Source: JAGOEY01 sp017997515 (lineage in GTDB: Bacteria > Pseudomonadota > Gammaproteobacteria > Burkholderiales > Burkholderiaceae_C). From it: a stretch of 64,000 bases of DNA. The DNA lies in assembly GCA_026314275.1 (NCBI GenBank), contig CP111109.1, forward strand, positions 3,224,001 to 3,288,000, given 5' to 3'. The first letter of the stretch is position 1. Each line of letters starts with the position of its first letter. The position numbers and the translations under genes were made by a program. Positions 34,033 through 45,520 of the stretch are shown piece after piece. The notes under the pieces were generated by a model. The model was not told the origin of the DNA. It saw only the letters and a list, made by a program, of their open reading frames with translations, and ran no database searches.

Positions 34033-36201
34033 ATGAACAAGAATTTGCACCGCATCATCTTCAACGCCGCCCGGGGCGTGCGCATGGTGGTGGCCGAGAC
34101 CGCCAAGAGCGCCAGCAAAGCCAGCGGAGCAACCCCCGCGCTGGTGGGAGCCACACTGGCCACACTTGCTGCAGTGCTGGCAAGCCCTCTGGCGCTGGCG
34201 CAAATCGTGGCCGACCCCAACGCCCCCGGCAACCAACGCCCCACCGTACTCACCGCGCCCAACGGCGTTCCCCTGGTCAACATCCAGACCCCCAGCGCGG
34301 CCGGTGTGAGCCGCAATACCTACCAGCAGTTTGACGTCAACAGCAACGGCGCCATCCTCAACAACAGCCGCACCAGCGTGCAGACCCAACTGGGTGGCTA
34401 CGTCCAAGGCAACCCCTGGCTGGCCCAGGGCAGTGCCCGCGTCATCCTGAACGAAGTCAACAGCGCCAACCCCTCGTACCTGAGGGGGTACACGGAAGTA
34501 GCGGGCCAACGCGCCGAAGTCATCCTGGCCAACCCGGCAGGGATCCAGATCGACGGCGGCGGCTTCATCAACGCCAGTGGCGTCACCCTGACCACCGGCA
34601 GCCCGCTGCTGAACGGCGGCAGTCTGGACGCCTACCGGGTGCAGCAGGGCGCCATCACCATCGACGGCGGCGGGCTGGACACGCGCGGCACGGACTACAC
34701 CAATATTCTGGCGCGGGCCGTGCAAGTCAATGCAGGCATCTGGGCCACCAACCTGCGTGTGACCACCGGGGCGAACCAGATCGCCGCCGACCCCCTCGGC
34801 GCAGCCACCCCCATCGCAGGCAGTGGAGCGGCCCCGGGCTTTGCACTCGACGTGGGCCAGCTCGGCGGCATGTACGCCAACAAAATCTTTCTGGTCGGCA
34901 CCGAAGCCGGCCTGGGCATGCGCAACAGCGGTTTTATCGGTGCCAGTGCCGGTGAAGTCGTCCTGAACAACAATGGCTGGCTCAGCAACAGCGGGCAAAT
35001 CCAGGCCACCGGCGACGCGCAGATCCAGACCGTGGGTAGCCTCAGCAACAGCGGCACGATGTACGCCCATGCCCAGACCAGCCTGAGCACCCAGGGGAGC
35101 ATCAGCAATACGGGCCTTATCGCGGCCCAGGGCAACACCTCGGTGCAGGCCACCGGTGCGGGCGCAGGGATCAACTCCACGGCCACCTCCGCGATCGTCG
35201 CCGGTCTGGCGGCCGATGGCAGCATCGCCGGCAGCGGGCAACTGGACATTGGTGCGACCGACGCTGCCGTCTTGAACGGCCAGACCATCGCCGCAGGCCA
35301 AGGCCGCGTGCATGCCGCCCAACTCAACCTGGCCGGTGGACAGCTCAGCGCGGCCCACCTGGAACTCACCGCCAGAACGGGCGGTATCGACGCCAGCCGC
35401 GCCTCGGTAGTGAGCCAGGGTCTGCTCAGCGCACAAACCACCCAGACCCTGCGCACCGACGGTGCCAGCGTCAGCGCCCAGCAACTCCAGCTCAGCGCCC
35501 ACAGCCTGTCCAACGTCGGCGGAGAAATCCTGCAAACCGGTGCCGCCGACCTGAACATCGGACTGGCTGGGGACCTAGACAACCGCAGCGGGCGTATCGC
35601 CAGCAACAGCACCCACCTGGGCCTGGGTGCGCAGATATTGAACAACACCGACGGCCGCATTGAACACGCCGGAGCGGGCACCCTGGCCATCACCGCCACC
35701 ACACTGGACGGCGCGCGGGGCCAGATCGTCAGCAATGGCAACCTGAGCCTGGCGGCCGACCGTGTCAACCACGACGGTGCCAGCACCCAGGCCCAACACC
35801 TGGACATTCAAGTCGGAAGCCTCAGCAACCGGGCTGGGGAGATCATCCAGACCGGCACCCAGGCGACCCAGATCCGCAGCAGCGGGAATATCGACAACCA
35901 GGGCGGGGTGATCTCCAGCAACGGCGACACCACCGTATCTGCTCAAAACCTGCTCAACCAGGGTGGGACAGTGCAAAGCGCCAGCGGCGCCAACCTGCAC
36001 ATCACCGCCGCCCAGTCGCTCGACAACAGTGCGGGTGGCCAGATCGCCGCAGGCGGGCAGGCGATCCTGCAAGCCGACAGCCTGAACAACACCGACGGCC
36101 GCATCGAACACGCCGGAGCGGGGACTCTGGCCATCACCGCCACCACACTGGACGGCGCGCGGGGCCAGATCACCAGCAATGGTGGCCTAAGGCTACGCTG
36201 A
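34033..36201 (+). pseudogene. cdiA: CdiA/FhaB-type exoprotein (TpsA), 5' part cut by the IS5-family element
   Basis: About 720 residues before the frame runs into the IS element. It starts MNKNLHRIIFNAARGVRMVV, an extended signal peptide region (ESPR), followed by the signal core ending SPLALAQ. The TPS secretion domain is intact: FDVNSNGAILNNSR, LGGYVQGNPWLAQGSARVIL, NPAGIQIDGGGFINASGVTL. FHA-type beta-helix repeats follow. The true frame ends at codon 719/720 at 36190, the last base of a CTAA duplication; the stop at 36199-36201 is inside the IS. Without the IS and one CTAA, the frame joins the 3' part exactly (GGC-CTA-AGC-CTG), giving 3273 residues. Confidence 0.92.
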
Positions 36202-37341
36202 ACAAGCCGTCGAAAATTTCCGCGCAAACCTGGATGACGCAGTTTTTTGGACTTTTATGCCTCTCGCGCGGCCCATTTGGGCAGTTCGCGGGGCGCTGAG
36301 GCCCGATTTCCGCCCTTACGGGCGCACCTGTCCCAACAGATGACTGCGGCACAGGTAAATGTTGGCCAGCGCCAAGGCCGTGAACGCACGCGTGGCGTTC
36401 TTCTGAAGCCCGCGGTAGCGCACCTTGGTGAATCCCCACAGGCGCTTGACCACCGCAAAGACATGCTCGACCCGGGCACGCACCCGCGATTTGTTGCGGT
36501 TCTTGGCCCGCTGAACTTCGTCCACCTCGCCTGCACGGCGGGTGCGCTGGTTGGTGAAGTCCTTGGCCTTGGGGGCCTTGCTCGCTATCAGTGCTTTCTG
36601 GCTGGCATAGGCCGAGTCGCCATAGACGCGCTGTTCGCTGCCGTGCAGTAAATCGGGCAGCGGGTGTTTGTCATGCACGTTGGCCGCCGTCACCACGGCG
36701 CTATGCACCAGCCCGCTTTGGCTGTCCACGCCAATGTGCAGCTTCATGCCGAAATACCATTGCTGGCCTTTGCGGGTCTGGTGCATGTCGGGGTCGCGCG
36801 CCTTGTCGGCGTTCTTGGTGGAGCTGGGCGCTGCGATGATCGTGGCATCCACGATGGTGCCGGTGTTGACCTTGAAGCCGCGCTCCTGCAATTGCTGGCC
36901 TACCTTGGCAAACAGGGCTTCACCCAGTTTTTGCTCATTGAGCAGTTTGCGAAACTTCAGCAGCGTGGTGGCGTCGGGCACGCGTTCGCGGCCCAGGTCA
37001 ATCCCCACAAAGCGGCGCAGACTGGCACTGTCATACAGAGCCTCCTCGCACGCCAGATCGGCCAGGTTGAACCAGTGCTGAAGAAAATGGATGCGCAGCA
37101 TGCGCTCCAACCCAATGGGCGGACGGCCGTTGCCGGCCTTGGGGTAGTGCGGCTCTATCACCTGGCACAGGGCGGCCCAAGGCACTATTGTCTCCATGGT
37201 CCGCAAGAACTCTTCACGTCGGGTGGGCTTGCGCGACTGCTCGAATCCGTTGTTTTGATCTGCGGCCATTGCCAGGGTCTGCTGCTTCATCTGCGGATAA
37301 CGTTTGAGAAGCGACAACGGTGGACCTTGATCAGCATTGCC
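36191..37341 (-). mobile_element. IS5-family insertion sequence, complete, 1151 bp, with CTAA target duplication
   Basis: Terminal inverted repeats: left GGCTACGCTGAACAAG, right (reverse complement) GGCAATGCTGATCAAG, 13 of 16 matching. Direct repeats CTAA flank it at 36187-36190 and 37342-37345, the usual IS5-family target (YTAR). It carries one transposase gene on the minus strand and interrupts tpsA in copy 2 of its 444-bp repeat. The duplication is still perfect, so the insertion is probably recent. Confidence 0.93.
36316..37317 (-). CDS. IS5-family transposase
   Basis: 333 residues from 37317, or 324 from a second ATG at 37290. DDE elements: first Asp in NTGTIVDATIIAAPSST, second in QRVYGDSAYASQKAL, Glu in RVRARVEHVFAVVKRLWGF (Y-x2-R-x3-E-x6-K type region). 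N-terminal helices include RRPPIGLERML-like GRPPIGLERMLRIHFLQHW. The gene is intact, so the element may still move. A plus-strand open frame across it that joins tpsA is accidental. Confidence 0.93.
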   Translation of the reverse strand: MSLLKRYPQMKQQTLAMAADQNNGFEQSRKPTRREEFLRTMETIVPWAALCQVIEPHYPKAGNGRPPIGLERMLRIHFLQHWFNLADLACEEALYDSASLRRFVGIDLGRERVPDATTLLKFRKLLNEQKLGEALFAKVGQQLQERGFKVNTGTIVDATIIAAPSSTKNADKARDPDMHQTRKGQQWYFGMKLHIGVDSQSGLVHSAVVTAANVHDKHPLPDLLHGSEQRVYGDSAYASQKALIASKAPKAKDFTNQRTRRAGEVDEVQRAKNRNKSRVRARVEHVFAVVKRLWGFTKVRYRGLQKNATRAFTALALANIYLCRSHLLGQVRP

Positions 37342-37345
37342 CTAA

Positions 37346-40300
37346 GCCTGGTGGCCGACCGTGTCAACCATGACGGTGCCAGCACCCAGGCCCAACACCT
37401 TGACCTTCAGGTGGGAAGCCTCAGCAACCGGGGCGGGGAAATCATCCAGACTGGCACCCAGGCAACCCAGATCCACAGCAGCGGCGACATTGCCAACCAG
37501 GGCGGCACCATCGCCAGCAACGGCAACACCAGCTTGGCCGCCCAGAACCTGTTCAACCAGGGCGGCGTTGTGCAAAGCGCCAGCGGCGCCAGCCTGCACA
37601 TCACCGCAGCGCAAGTTCTCGACAACAGTGCCGGTGGCCAGATCGCCGCAGGTGCGCAGGCCACCTTGAATGCCACCAGTCTGAACAACAGCCAAGGCCG
37701 CATCACCGCAGGGAGTGGATTGACGGCGACCCTGGCCCAAACGCTCGACAACCGCAACGGCCTGATCGCCGCCAACCAGGACGTTCGCCTGGATGCCCAA
37801 AGCCTGGACAACCGCCAAGGCCAGATCGCGTCCGTGCAGGGCAGTCTCGATGTCGGTGCCGCAGGGTCCATCCACAATGCCGGGGGCAAATTGCAAGCCC
37901 TGCGCGACGCCACCCTCACCTCCACCGGCCTGAGCAATACCGATGCGGGCCAGATCAGTGCCGGCACCGTCCACCTCGACACCCAAGGCCAGGCTCTGGA
38001 CAACCACCTGGGCAGCATCACCGCCAGCACCCGCCTGCAGCTCGACAGCGGCGCACTCCACAACCAGGGCGGGCTGCTGCAGTCCGGTGGTGCGCTCAGC
38101 ATCGACACCCACGGCCAAACCCTGGACAACACCCACGCCGCAGCCCATGCCAGCGGCCAGGGCGGCATCAGCAGCCAAGGCACACTGACCCTGCGCACCG
38201 GCACACTTGACAACACTGCGGGCTTCCTGGGCGCACAGGGGGAGCTGCGCGCCACCACGGGGCAGGTCTACAACGCAGCGGGGCAGATCGTGGGCGAGTC
38301 CGCCGTGTACTTCACCAGCACCGGCTTTGACAACAGCGCAGGTGGACAAGTCCAGGCCCTGGGCGACACCCACATCCAGGCAGGCAGCGGCACCATCAAC
38401 AACAGCGCGGGCCTCATGCGCAGCGCCCAAACCCTGGACCTGCAGGCCGGGCGTATCGACAACAGCCAGACCCTGGTCGCCGGGCTGGGTCTGGAAGGGC
38501 GCAATGTGCTGCTGGGCGCTCCCCACATTGACAACACCCAGGGCACCATCCGTGCCGACCAGGACACCACCCTCACCAGCAGTGGCAGTGTGAACAACAC
38601 AGCCGGACTCATCAGCGCAGGCAACACCCTCACCGTCCAAGACACGGCACCCGCCAAGACCCTGCAGATCACCAACACCGGCGGCACCCTGATCGCAGGA
38701 ACCCTGGCCTCGGTCAGCGCTGCCGGCCTGGGCGGCGACGGCAAACTGCTCTCCAAGGGCGACCTCAACCTGACCCTGACCGAAGACTTCCGCAACCAGG
38801 GTGAAGTCATCGCCAACGGCAACGCCAGCATCACCACAGCGGGCACCCTCGACAACAGCGGCAAACTGCAGGCCGGCAACACCCTCACGCTGCAGGCCCA
38901 AGACATCAACAACCAGGCTGCTGGAGAAATCAGCGGCACCACCACCCTGGTCAACGCCACGGGCAGCCTGAGCAATCGGGGCCTCATCGACGGGCAAGAC
39001 ACCCAGATCCGAGCAGGCACCCTGAACAACATCGGCACCGGCCGCATCTACGGCGACACCCTGGGCATCCAGGCCGGTACGGTGAACAACGGTGCAGAAG
39101 GCGAGGGCGCGGAGCATAAGGCGGCCGTCATCGCGGCGCGGGAGCGGCTGGATATCGGGGCGCAGCACATCAACAACCAGGATGGGGCAGAAATCCTGAG
39201 TGCCGGCATGGGGCCCCAAACCCTCAACATCGGGGGCAGTCTGGATGCGCAAGGCCATGCCGTGGGGTCTGCTCAGCAAATACTCAACCGGGCCTCTTCT
39301 ATCGAGTCGATGGGAGATATGCAGATTGAAACCGCAGTCCTGCAAAATCTCAACGTAGGCTTCTCCACCAAGGAAGAAACCACCACCCAGCAGGTGAACG
39401 AGGAGTACATCGTGCTGAGAGGTTCTCAGGTGCGCTATCGGCTGGACGAACTGGGGCGTTGTTTTAAATGCGACTCCGACCACAACGACAACGGCAGTCC
39501 ATTCCTGAACCGCCTGGAATACGTTGAGCCCAGTGTGCTTTATCCGTTCAGCGCGGGTTATTCCCGCACGCCCTACCAGCTTCCGGTCGTTTCTGTCATT
39601 GATGGTGAAACATCGGTCACGAACCCCTATGCACCCGACGACGTGGTGTGGTCGCTTTTTAACGTGCCAGTGGGTGACTACGACTTGCTGCGGCCGCAGC
39701 TCCAGGCGTACAACGCCGACTTTATGGAGCGTGCGTACCGCGACTTCGACCACATCGTGATCAGCAGCACCCAAAGTACCGATACCGTGGTGGACAACCG
39801 AGGGGTTGCTGGGCGCATCGTGAGTGCGGGGGATTTGACCCTGCGCGTCGGCAGTACGCTGAATGACAACAGCCAGATTCTGGCGGGAGGGCTACTCGAT
39901 CTCGCAGGCGGGACCGTGACCAATACAGAGACTCCAGGGCACCACCTGCTCACGGGCCATGGCACCTGGAGCGGCGACAACGTCAAATACAGCAGCTATG
40001 GCTTGCGAGAGCGGTACTTTGGCTACAACGCAAACTACAGCGTGATTCTGGAGACCGGCAGCCTCAACCTTAGCTCTTCCCGCGTTGAAGGCGGTGCGCA
40101 GATTACGCCTGGCGCCACCCAACCTCCCACTGCATCCACGAACCGTGTTGATGCCGTGGTCGGCGCAGCAGGCAGTGTCAACGTCGGCTCCCGTGTTCCG
40201 GTGACAACCCCACAAGGCGTTGCTGTTGAGGGCGTCGCTGCCTGGGTACCCTCCATCATCCAGGTCAGCTCCCAAGTGGGAGATGGCGCTGCATCTGTGG

Positions 40301-43300
40301 TGCGCACCACTCCACTCAATCCCAATATTCCGGGCTCCAGCCTCTACAGCATTCACCCCAGCCCGGGCAGCAACTATCTTGTTGAAACCGACCCGCGCTT
40401 TGCCAACTATCGCCAGTGGCTGGGGTCCGACTACCTGCTGAACGCCCTGTCCATCGACCCGGCCAGCGTGCAAAAGCGCCTGGGCGACGGCTTCTACGAG
40501 CAACGCTTGGTGCGTGAACAGGTGGCGCAACTCAGCGGCCAGCGGTTTCTGGGCGACTACCGCAGCGACGATGAACAATACCGCGCGCTGCTGGAGTCGG
40601 GCGTCACTTACGCCAAACAATGGGGACTGCGCCCCGGCATTGCACTGACCGCCGTGCAAATGGCCCAATTGACCAGCGACATCGTCTGGTTGGTTGAGCA
40701 AGAGGTGACACTGCCCGATGGCAGCACGACACGTGCCTTGGTGCCGCAGGTTTATGTACGGGTGCAGGCGGGCGACATCAACGGCAACGGCTCGCTGATC
40801 GCCGGTCGGGACGTCAGCATCAAGCTCACGGGCGACCTGACCAACAGTGGCACCATTGCGGGACGGCAGGTGGTCAACCTCGTCGCCGAAAACATCCACA
40901 ACCTGGGCGGGCGCATCAGTGGTAATGCGGTCTCGGTCCAGGCGCGCCAAGACCTGAACAACATCGGCGCCACCATCAGTGCACAGAGCAGCCTGAGCGT
41001 CAGCGCCGGGCGCGACCTGAACCTGCAGAGCACAACGCACACCGCCAGCCTTCAGGTGCCGGGCATCAGCGCCAGCCGCACCAGCCTTGACCGCGTCGCA
41101 GGTCTGTACGTCACGGGAGACAAAGGCATTCTGGTAGCCAGCGCCGGGCGCGATGCCAACATCATTGGCGGCGTCATCGCCAGCCAGGGAAGCGCCAGCC
41201 TCACCGCCCAGCTGGACCTGAACCTGAGCACCATCACAGAGACCAGCAGCCACAGCCTGGTCGTGGACGATCGCAACTTCCGCATCCAGGGCGCGACCCA
41301 GGTCGTGGGCAGCCAGATCAGCGCGGCAGGCCCGCTCACGCTGCAGGCCGGACGCGACCTCAACGCCACAGCGGCCAATGTACAGACCGAAGGTCGCCTG
41401 GACGTCAGTGCAGCGCGGGACGTGAACATCCTGGCGGGGCAAGACAGCCAAAGCCAAAACGACGCCCGGTACGCCCGCGACAGCGGCACATTCTCTTCCT
41501 CTGAGACGACATCGCGGCAGACAAACCACACCACCACCGCCCAGGGCAGCAGCTTTGGCGGCCAAACCGTGGACATCCATGCAGGCCGTGACCTCACCGT
41601 GCAAGGCAGCGCCATCAACGCGCAGAACGAAACCAGCCTGTCAGCCGCTCGGGACGTGGCCATCACGTCGGCAGAGAACACCGCATCAGGCACCTCATTC
41701 TCGGAGAGCAAAAAATCCGGCTTCAGCATCAGCCGCGAGGGAATCGGCTACGGCAAAAGCAACCAGAGCGGCGCCAACAGCTACAGCACCACCACCCAGG
41801 CCGGCTCCACCGTCACAGGCAGCGAAGTCAACATCACCTCAGGCCGGGACACGACAGTCCAGGCCAGCACCATCGTGGCGGACAAAGACGTGAACATCGA
41901 CGCCGCACGCAATGTGGCCATCGTGGCCGGTGTGGACAGCAGCCAGAACCAGCAGGCCAGCCGATCCAGCGGCACCTTCCTGGGCATTGCGCCCAGCGGC
42001 TTGAGCACCAGCGTCACCCTCTTCAGCAAAACCCGGACCACGCAAGACGGCACAAGCCAAGCCACCACTGCAGCGGCCAGCACAGTCGGCAGCCTGGGCG
42101 GCAACGTGAACATCAAGGCCGGGCAGGCCTACACCCAGACCGGCAGCGACGTGCTCGCGCCCAAAGGCGACATCGGCATCCGAGCGCAGACAGTGGACAT
42201 CACCGAGGCCCGGGAGTCCCGCGCCGACACGGCCCACCAAACCAGCAAAAGCGTCACCGTCGGCGCAACCCCGCGCAATGCCGTAGTCGACCTACTCACC
42301 AGCACCAAGGGCACGCTGGATACCGCCCAAGCCACCACCCAAACCGGCAACACCCGCATGCAAGCCCTGGGCGCTGCAGCCACCGCCCTGAGCGCGGTCA
42401 ACACCGCCAACAAAGCCGCAGCCTTGGCCCAGAACCCGGCCAGCGCCGCCAGCGTCAGCATCGAATTCAGCGTTGGCTCTCAAAAAAGCCAAAGCAGCAG
42501 CACCCAGACCGCCCACACCGGGCGAGGCAGCAACGTAGCAGCAGGGGGCGATGTGCACATCACCGCCACCGGTGCCGGCGCTGCCAGCAACCTCACCGTG
42601 CGCGGCAGCGAGATCAGCGCCGGGAACAACGCCCACCTCAAAGCCGACGGAGACCTCAAACTCACCTCCAGCCAAGACACCGCCCACCTGGACGCCAGCA
42701 ACAAAAGCACGGGCGGCAGCATCGGCGTAGGCATAAGCTTTGGCAGCTCCACCGGCATCACACTCAACGCCAGCGCCAACGCTGCCCGGGGCAACGCCAA
42801 CGGCCAGGACACCGTACAGCGCAACACCCACGTAGTGGCAGGCAACACGGTGAACCTGCAGTCCGGGGCCGACACCACACTCGCAGGTGCCACCGTCACC
42901 GCCCCCACAGTGCATGCCCAGGTCGGCGGCAACCTGAACATCGAGAGCCGCCAAGACACCAGCAGCTACGACAGCCAACAAAAGAGCGCAGGCGCAGGCG
43001 TAAGCCTGTGCCTGCCGCCCCTGTGCTACGGCGCCAGCAGCGTAAGCGGCTCGGCCGCAGCCCAGAACATCGAGAGCACGCTCAAGAGCGTGGGCGAGCA
43101 AAGCGGCATCCGCGCAGGCGACGGCGGCTTCCAAGTCAACGTCAAAGGCGACACCACCCTGGTGGGTGGTGCCATCACCAGCACCGACAAAGCCGTCAAC
43201 GAAGGCAAGAACAGCTTCACCACCGGCGGCACCCTCAGCACCACGGACGTGCAGAACGAAGCCCGCTACAAGGGTGACGGCTTTGCGGCCAGCATCACCG

Positions 43301-45009
43301 TGGCCGGTGGGGAAAAAGAGAAACCACCCGAAGGCCAAGAAAGCCGCACGCAGGCCATGCAGCCGCAGACAGGCGGCAGTGCGGGGATGGGAGAGGACAG
43401 CGGCGACACCAGCAGCGTGACCACGGCAGGCATCAGCGGCATAGCCGGGGACAAAGACAAACGCACGGGAGACGCTGAGCAAGGCATTACGCCGATCTTT
43501 GACAAAGACAAAGTGCAGAAGGAGATCGATGCGCAGATCAAGATCACGCAGGAGTTTGGGCAGCAGGCCAGCACGGCGTGGGGCGAGTACGCCAACAAGC
43601 AACTCGACACAGCGGTCAAGGCAGGCGACCAAGAGGCCATCCGTTGCTGGAGTTCGGATGGTGCCTGCCGCATCGCGGGACACTCGATCATTGGCGGACT
43701 GACGGGGGGTGTGGGCGGTGCAGCGGGTGCGGCAGCCAGCACGTATTCCGCCGCAACGGTTGCCCAAATGGCGCAGGACGCTGGGCTCGACGGCCTGGCC
43801 GCGAATGTCCTGACAGCCCTTGTCTCGGCCGGTGCAGGGGCCCTGGCAGGCGGCGGCGCGGGGGCGATCGGAGCCATCAACGAAGTCGCCAACAACTACC
43901 TCACCAGTGCACAGTGGAACAAACTGGCGGAAGAAATCAAGGGCTGCGGCGGTAACGCAGCGTGCGAGAACGGGGTACGCGACCGTTACCTCGCCCTCAG
44001 CGGCAAGCAGGACGAAGAACTCCGCCAAGCGTGCAAAGACCAAAGCAGCGACGCCTGCCGAAGCAAGCTCAACGATGCCCTCACCGGCACGGTGACGCAA
44101 CACAGTCTGGTGAAGGATGGTGCGCTCTCGAACAGCTACCTCGCCCCTCTGGATCTGAATGCCAACGCAATGCTGGTGGCCAAACAGGTCTTGGACACGA
44201 ACATCCGAGCGGCCTGCGCGGCCAGCGCCAACTGCACCGAGAAGAAGGAAGCGGCCCTGCGCGCACTAGGCAGCACCATCCTCGACTTCGTGCCCGTCAT
44301 CGGAGACATCAAGGGTTTTGTCGAGGCGGAGACGCCCTTTGACTACCTGCTGGCAACCATCGGCACGCTCGGGCCTGTCGGAGATGGGCTCAAGAAAGTC
44401 CTGCAAGAGGGCAAGGCGCTTTACAAGGCGGGAGACATCGCAGGTGCCACTGCCAAGCTGAAGGAGGCTAACATCAGCGAGGTCGTTGGGAAGGGGGCAA
44501 ATGGGGGAGTGAACCTAACTCGTGTTGAGGTGGACGTGGCAAACGTCACTAAAGGTACGCCCGAATACAACATCTTGAATGCGCCGCCACCCAATAGCCA
44601 AGTCAAACTGAGCAACGGAACGGAATTCAAGACCAACCCGAGTGGTTACGTAGATGAGCTTACCTACAGTCCGTCGTTGAATACAGGCGTTCGTGATGCG
44701 CGCCAAACGGCAGTTGGTAAAGAAGGGCTGTCAACGGACGTTGGTGGGCACGTCCAAGCTTGTAGCCTTGGTGGAACCTGTGATCGATTCAATCTATTTC
44801 CGCAGGACGGGAATTTCAACAACTCCGGTTACAAACGATGGGAAAATGAAATCAAAGGCGCACTGAATAATGGTGATCAAGTGGGGCCTGTGACTGTTCG
44901 ATTTAATCGAACTGACCCAGCATCAGCACGGCCAGATAGTTTGATAATCGACTACTCGGTCAATGGAGTGCCCAAACAGAGATTCTTTGAGAACAAGGCT
45001 GGAAAATGA
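37346..45009 (+). pseudogene. cdiA: CdiA/FhaB-type exoprotein (TpsA), 3' part with pretoxin and nuclease toxin domain
   Basis: About 2550 residues, open throughout. First come FHA1-type beta-helix repeats to about 39250. A non-repetitive block (about 39290-40800) with Cys, Tyr and Pro-rich stretches (CFKCDSDHND; NPYAPDDVVWSLFNVPVGDY; DPRFANYRQWLGSDYLLNAL) matches the receptor-binding/YP region of CdiA proteins. FHA2-type repeats follow with many copies of 'AGRDLN/AARDVNI'. From about 43650 the pretoxin region holds NEVANNYLTSAQWNKL, a VENN-like motif, and FVPVIGDIKGFVEAETPFDY, a pretoxin-TG-like helix block. The last 175 residues are the toxin. It has no start codon of its own after the IS, so export is not expected in this allele. 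Confidence 0.9.
44480..45009 (+). other. C-terminal toxin domain of the exoprotein: DNA/RNA non-specific endonuclease (NS_2-like)
   Basis: After the pretoxin helices the protein changes to VEVDVANVTKGTPEYNILNA and ends with STDVGGHVQACSLGGTCD, FNLFPQDGNFNNSGYKRWEN and QVGPVTVRFNRTDPASARPD. The spacing of the 'GGH' histidine, 'NLFPQ' and 'N..GYK.WE' follows Endonuclease_NS_2 toxins, in which that His is catalytic. The coding DNA from about 44480 is visibly less G/C-rich than the repeats before it, as expected for a swapped toxin cassette. Confidence 0.72.
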
Positions 45010-45323
45010 CAATCGAAAAGCAAGTCGAAATTCTCAACCAGATCACCCAAGTTATGCACGACTCTGCGGAGTCGATCTATGAAGAAATGCGCTGCAAATT
45101 TGACTACTTCATTGATGAGGGTGACTGGTCAGTAGATTCCGAGTTCTCCTTTGTGCGGAACGGTGAGGTGCACCGGACTCTTCTTGCGGACGCGACAGGC
45201 GAAGTCTATAAAAATGTGCATCAATTGCACGAGCTGATGAAGTCACACACAGGCGGCGATTGGAAAAGCTTCGTGCTTGCTGTTGACCCGAGCGGCAAGG
45301 CGAAAACCAACTTCACCTATTAG
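45006..45323 (+). CDS. cdiI: Probable immunity protein, YezG/DUF600-like
   Basis: 105 residues, starting ATGA on the toxin stop codon (4-bp overlap), so translation is coupled. No signal peptide; acidic and soluble. The end GDWKSFVLAVDPSGKAKTNF-TY resembles the 'W..F.L.....GKFK..Y.Y' end of the YezG family (DUF600), which in Bacillus neutralises the YeeF nuclease toxin, also an NS_2-type enzyme. The early part (EILNQITQVMHDSAESIYEE, then a beta-rich segment) fits too. Position and pairing support an immunity role; family membership is by eye. A/T-rich like the toxin end. Confidence 0.75.
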   Translation: MTIEKQVEILNQITQVMHDSAESIYEEMRCKFDYFIDEGDWSVDSEFSFVRNGEVHRTLLADATGEVYKNVHQLHELMKSHTGGDWKSFVLAVDPSGKAKTNFTY

Positions 45324-45520
45324 ACGGGTTTGTTACGTCAGCAGCAGCGTGTTTGCAGCGCCTGCGATTGGTTCAACTCCAGGCGCGTCCCGCGCAGAGC
45401 ATCAAAGTCAGGCCGCACCGGGCATCGAGCCCGCCCCGACCTGGCAGGGTCTGCGGGGTAAATCGCCCGTTGGGCGCTTTAACATAACGGTCTGTTTGGC
45501 AAAGTAGCCGCAGCCAGGGC
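45324..45520. other. Non-coding stretch between the immunity gene and the IS256-family remnant
   Basis: No convincing gene. Short open frames have no ribosome site and no family resemblance. It may hold remains of older toxin-immunity cassettes, but nothing identifiable is seen. Confidence 0.4.

Larger units (their letters stand above)
35641..37683 (+). repeat. 444-bp tandem duplication within the tpsA gene (second copy holds the IS)
   Basis: Copy 1 is 35641-36084. Copy 2 begins at 36085, is interrupted at 36190 by the IS and resumes at 37346, ending at 37683. With the IS removed both copies are exactly 444 bp (148 residues). Both start NNTDGRIEHAGAGTLAITAT and run through DRVNHDGASTQAQHL, GEIIQTGTQATQI and NSAGGQIAAG. 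The two differ at scattered positions, so the duplication is not brand-new but is kept similar. Confidence 0.88.

Noticed and set aside
36664..37345. Plus-strand open frame across the IS that continues into tpsA
   Set aside because: It is antisense to the intact IS5 transposase and shows no domain of its own; only the part from 37346 belongs to the exoprotein.
37342..44103. Several very long minus-strand open frames (hundreds of codons) antisense to tpsA
   Set aside because: Repetitive, low-complexity translations without ribosome sites; they result from the G/C-rich codon pattern of the FHA repeats.
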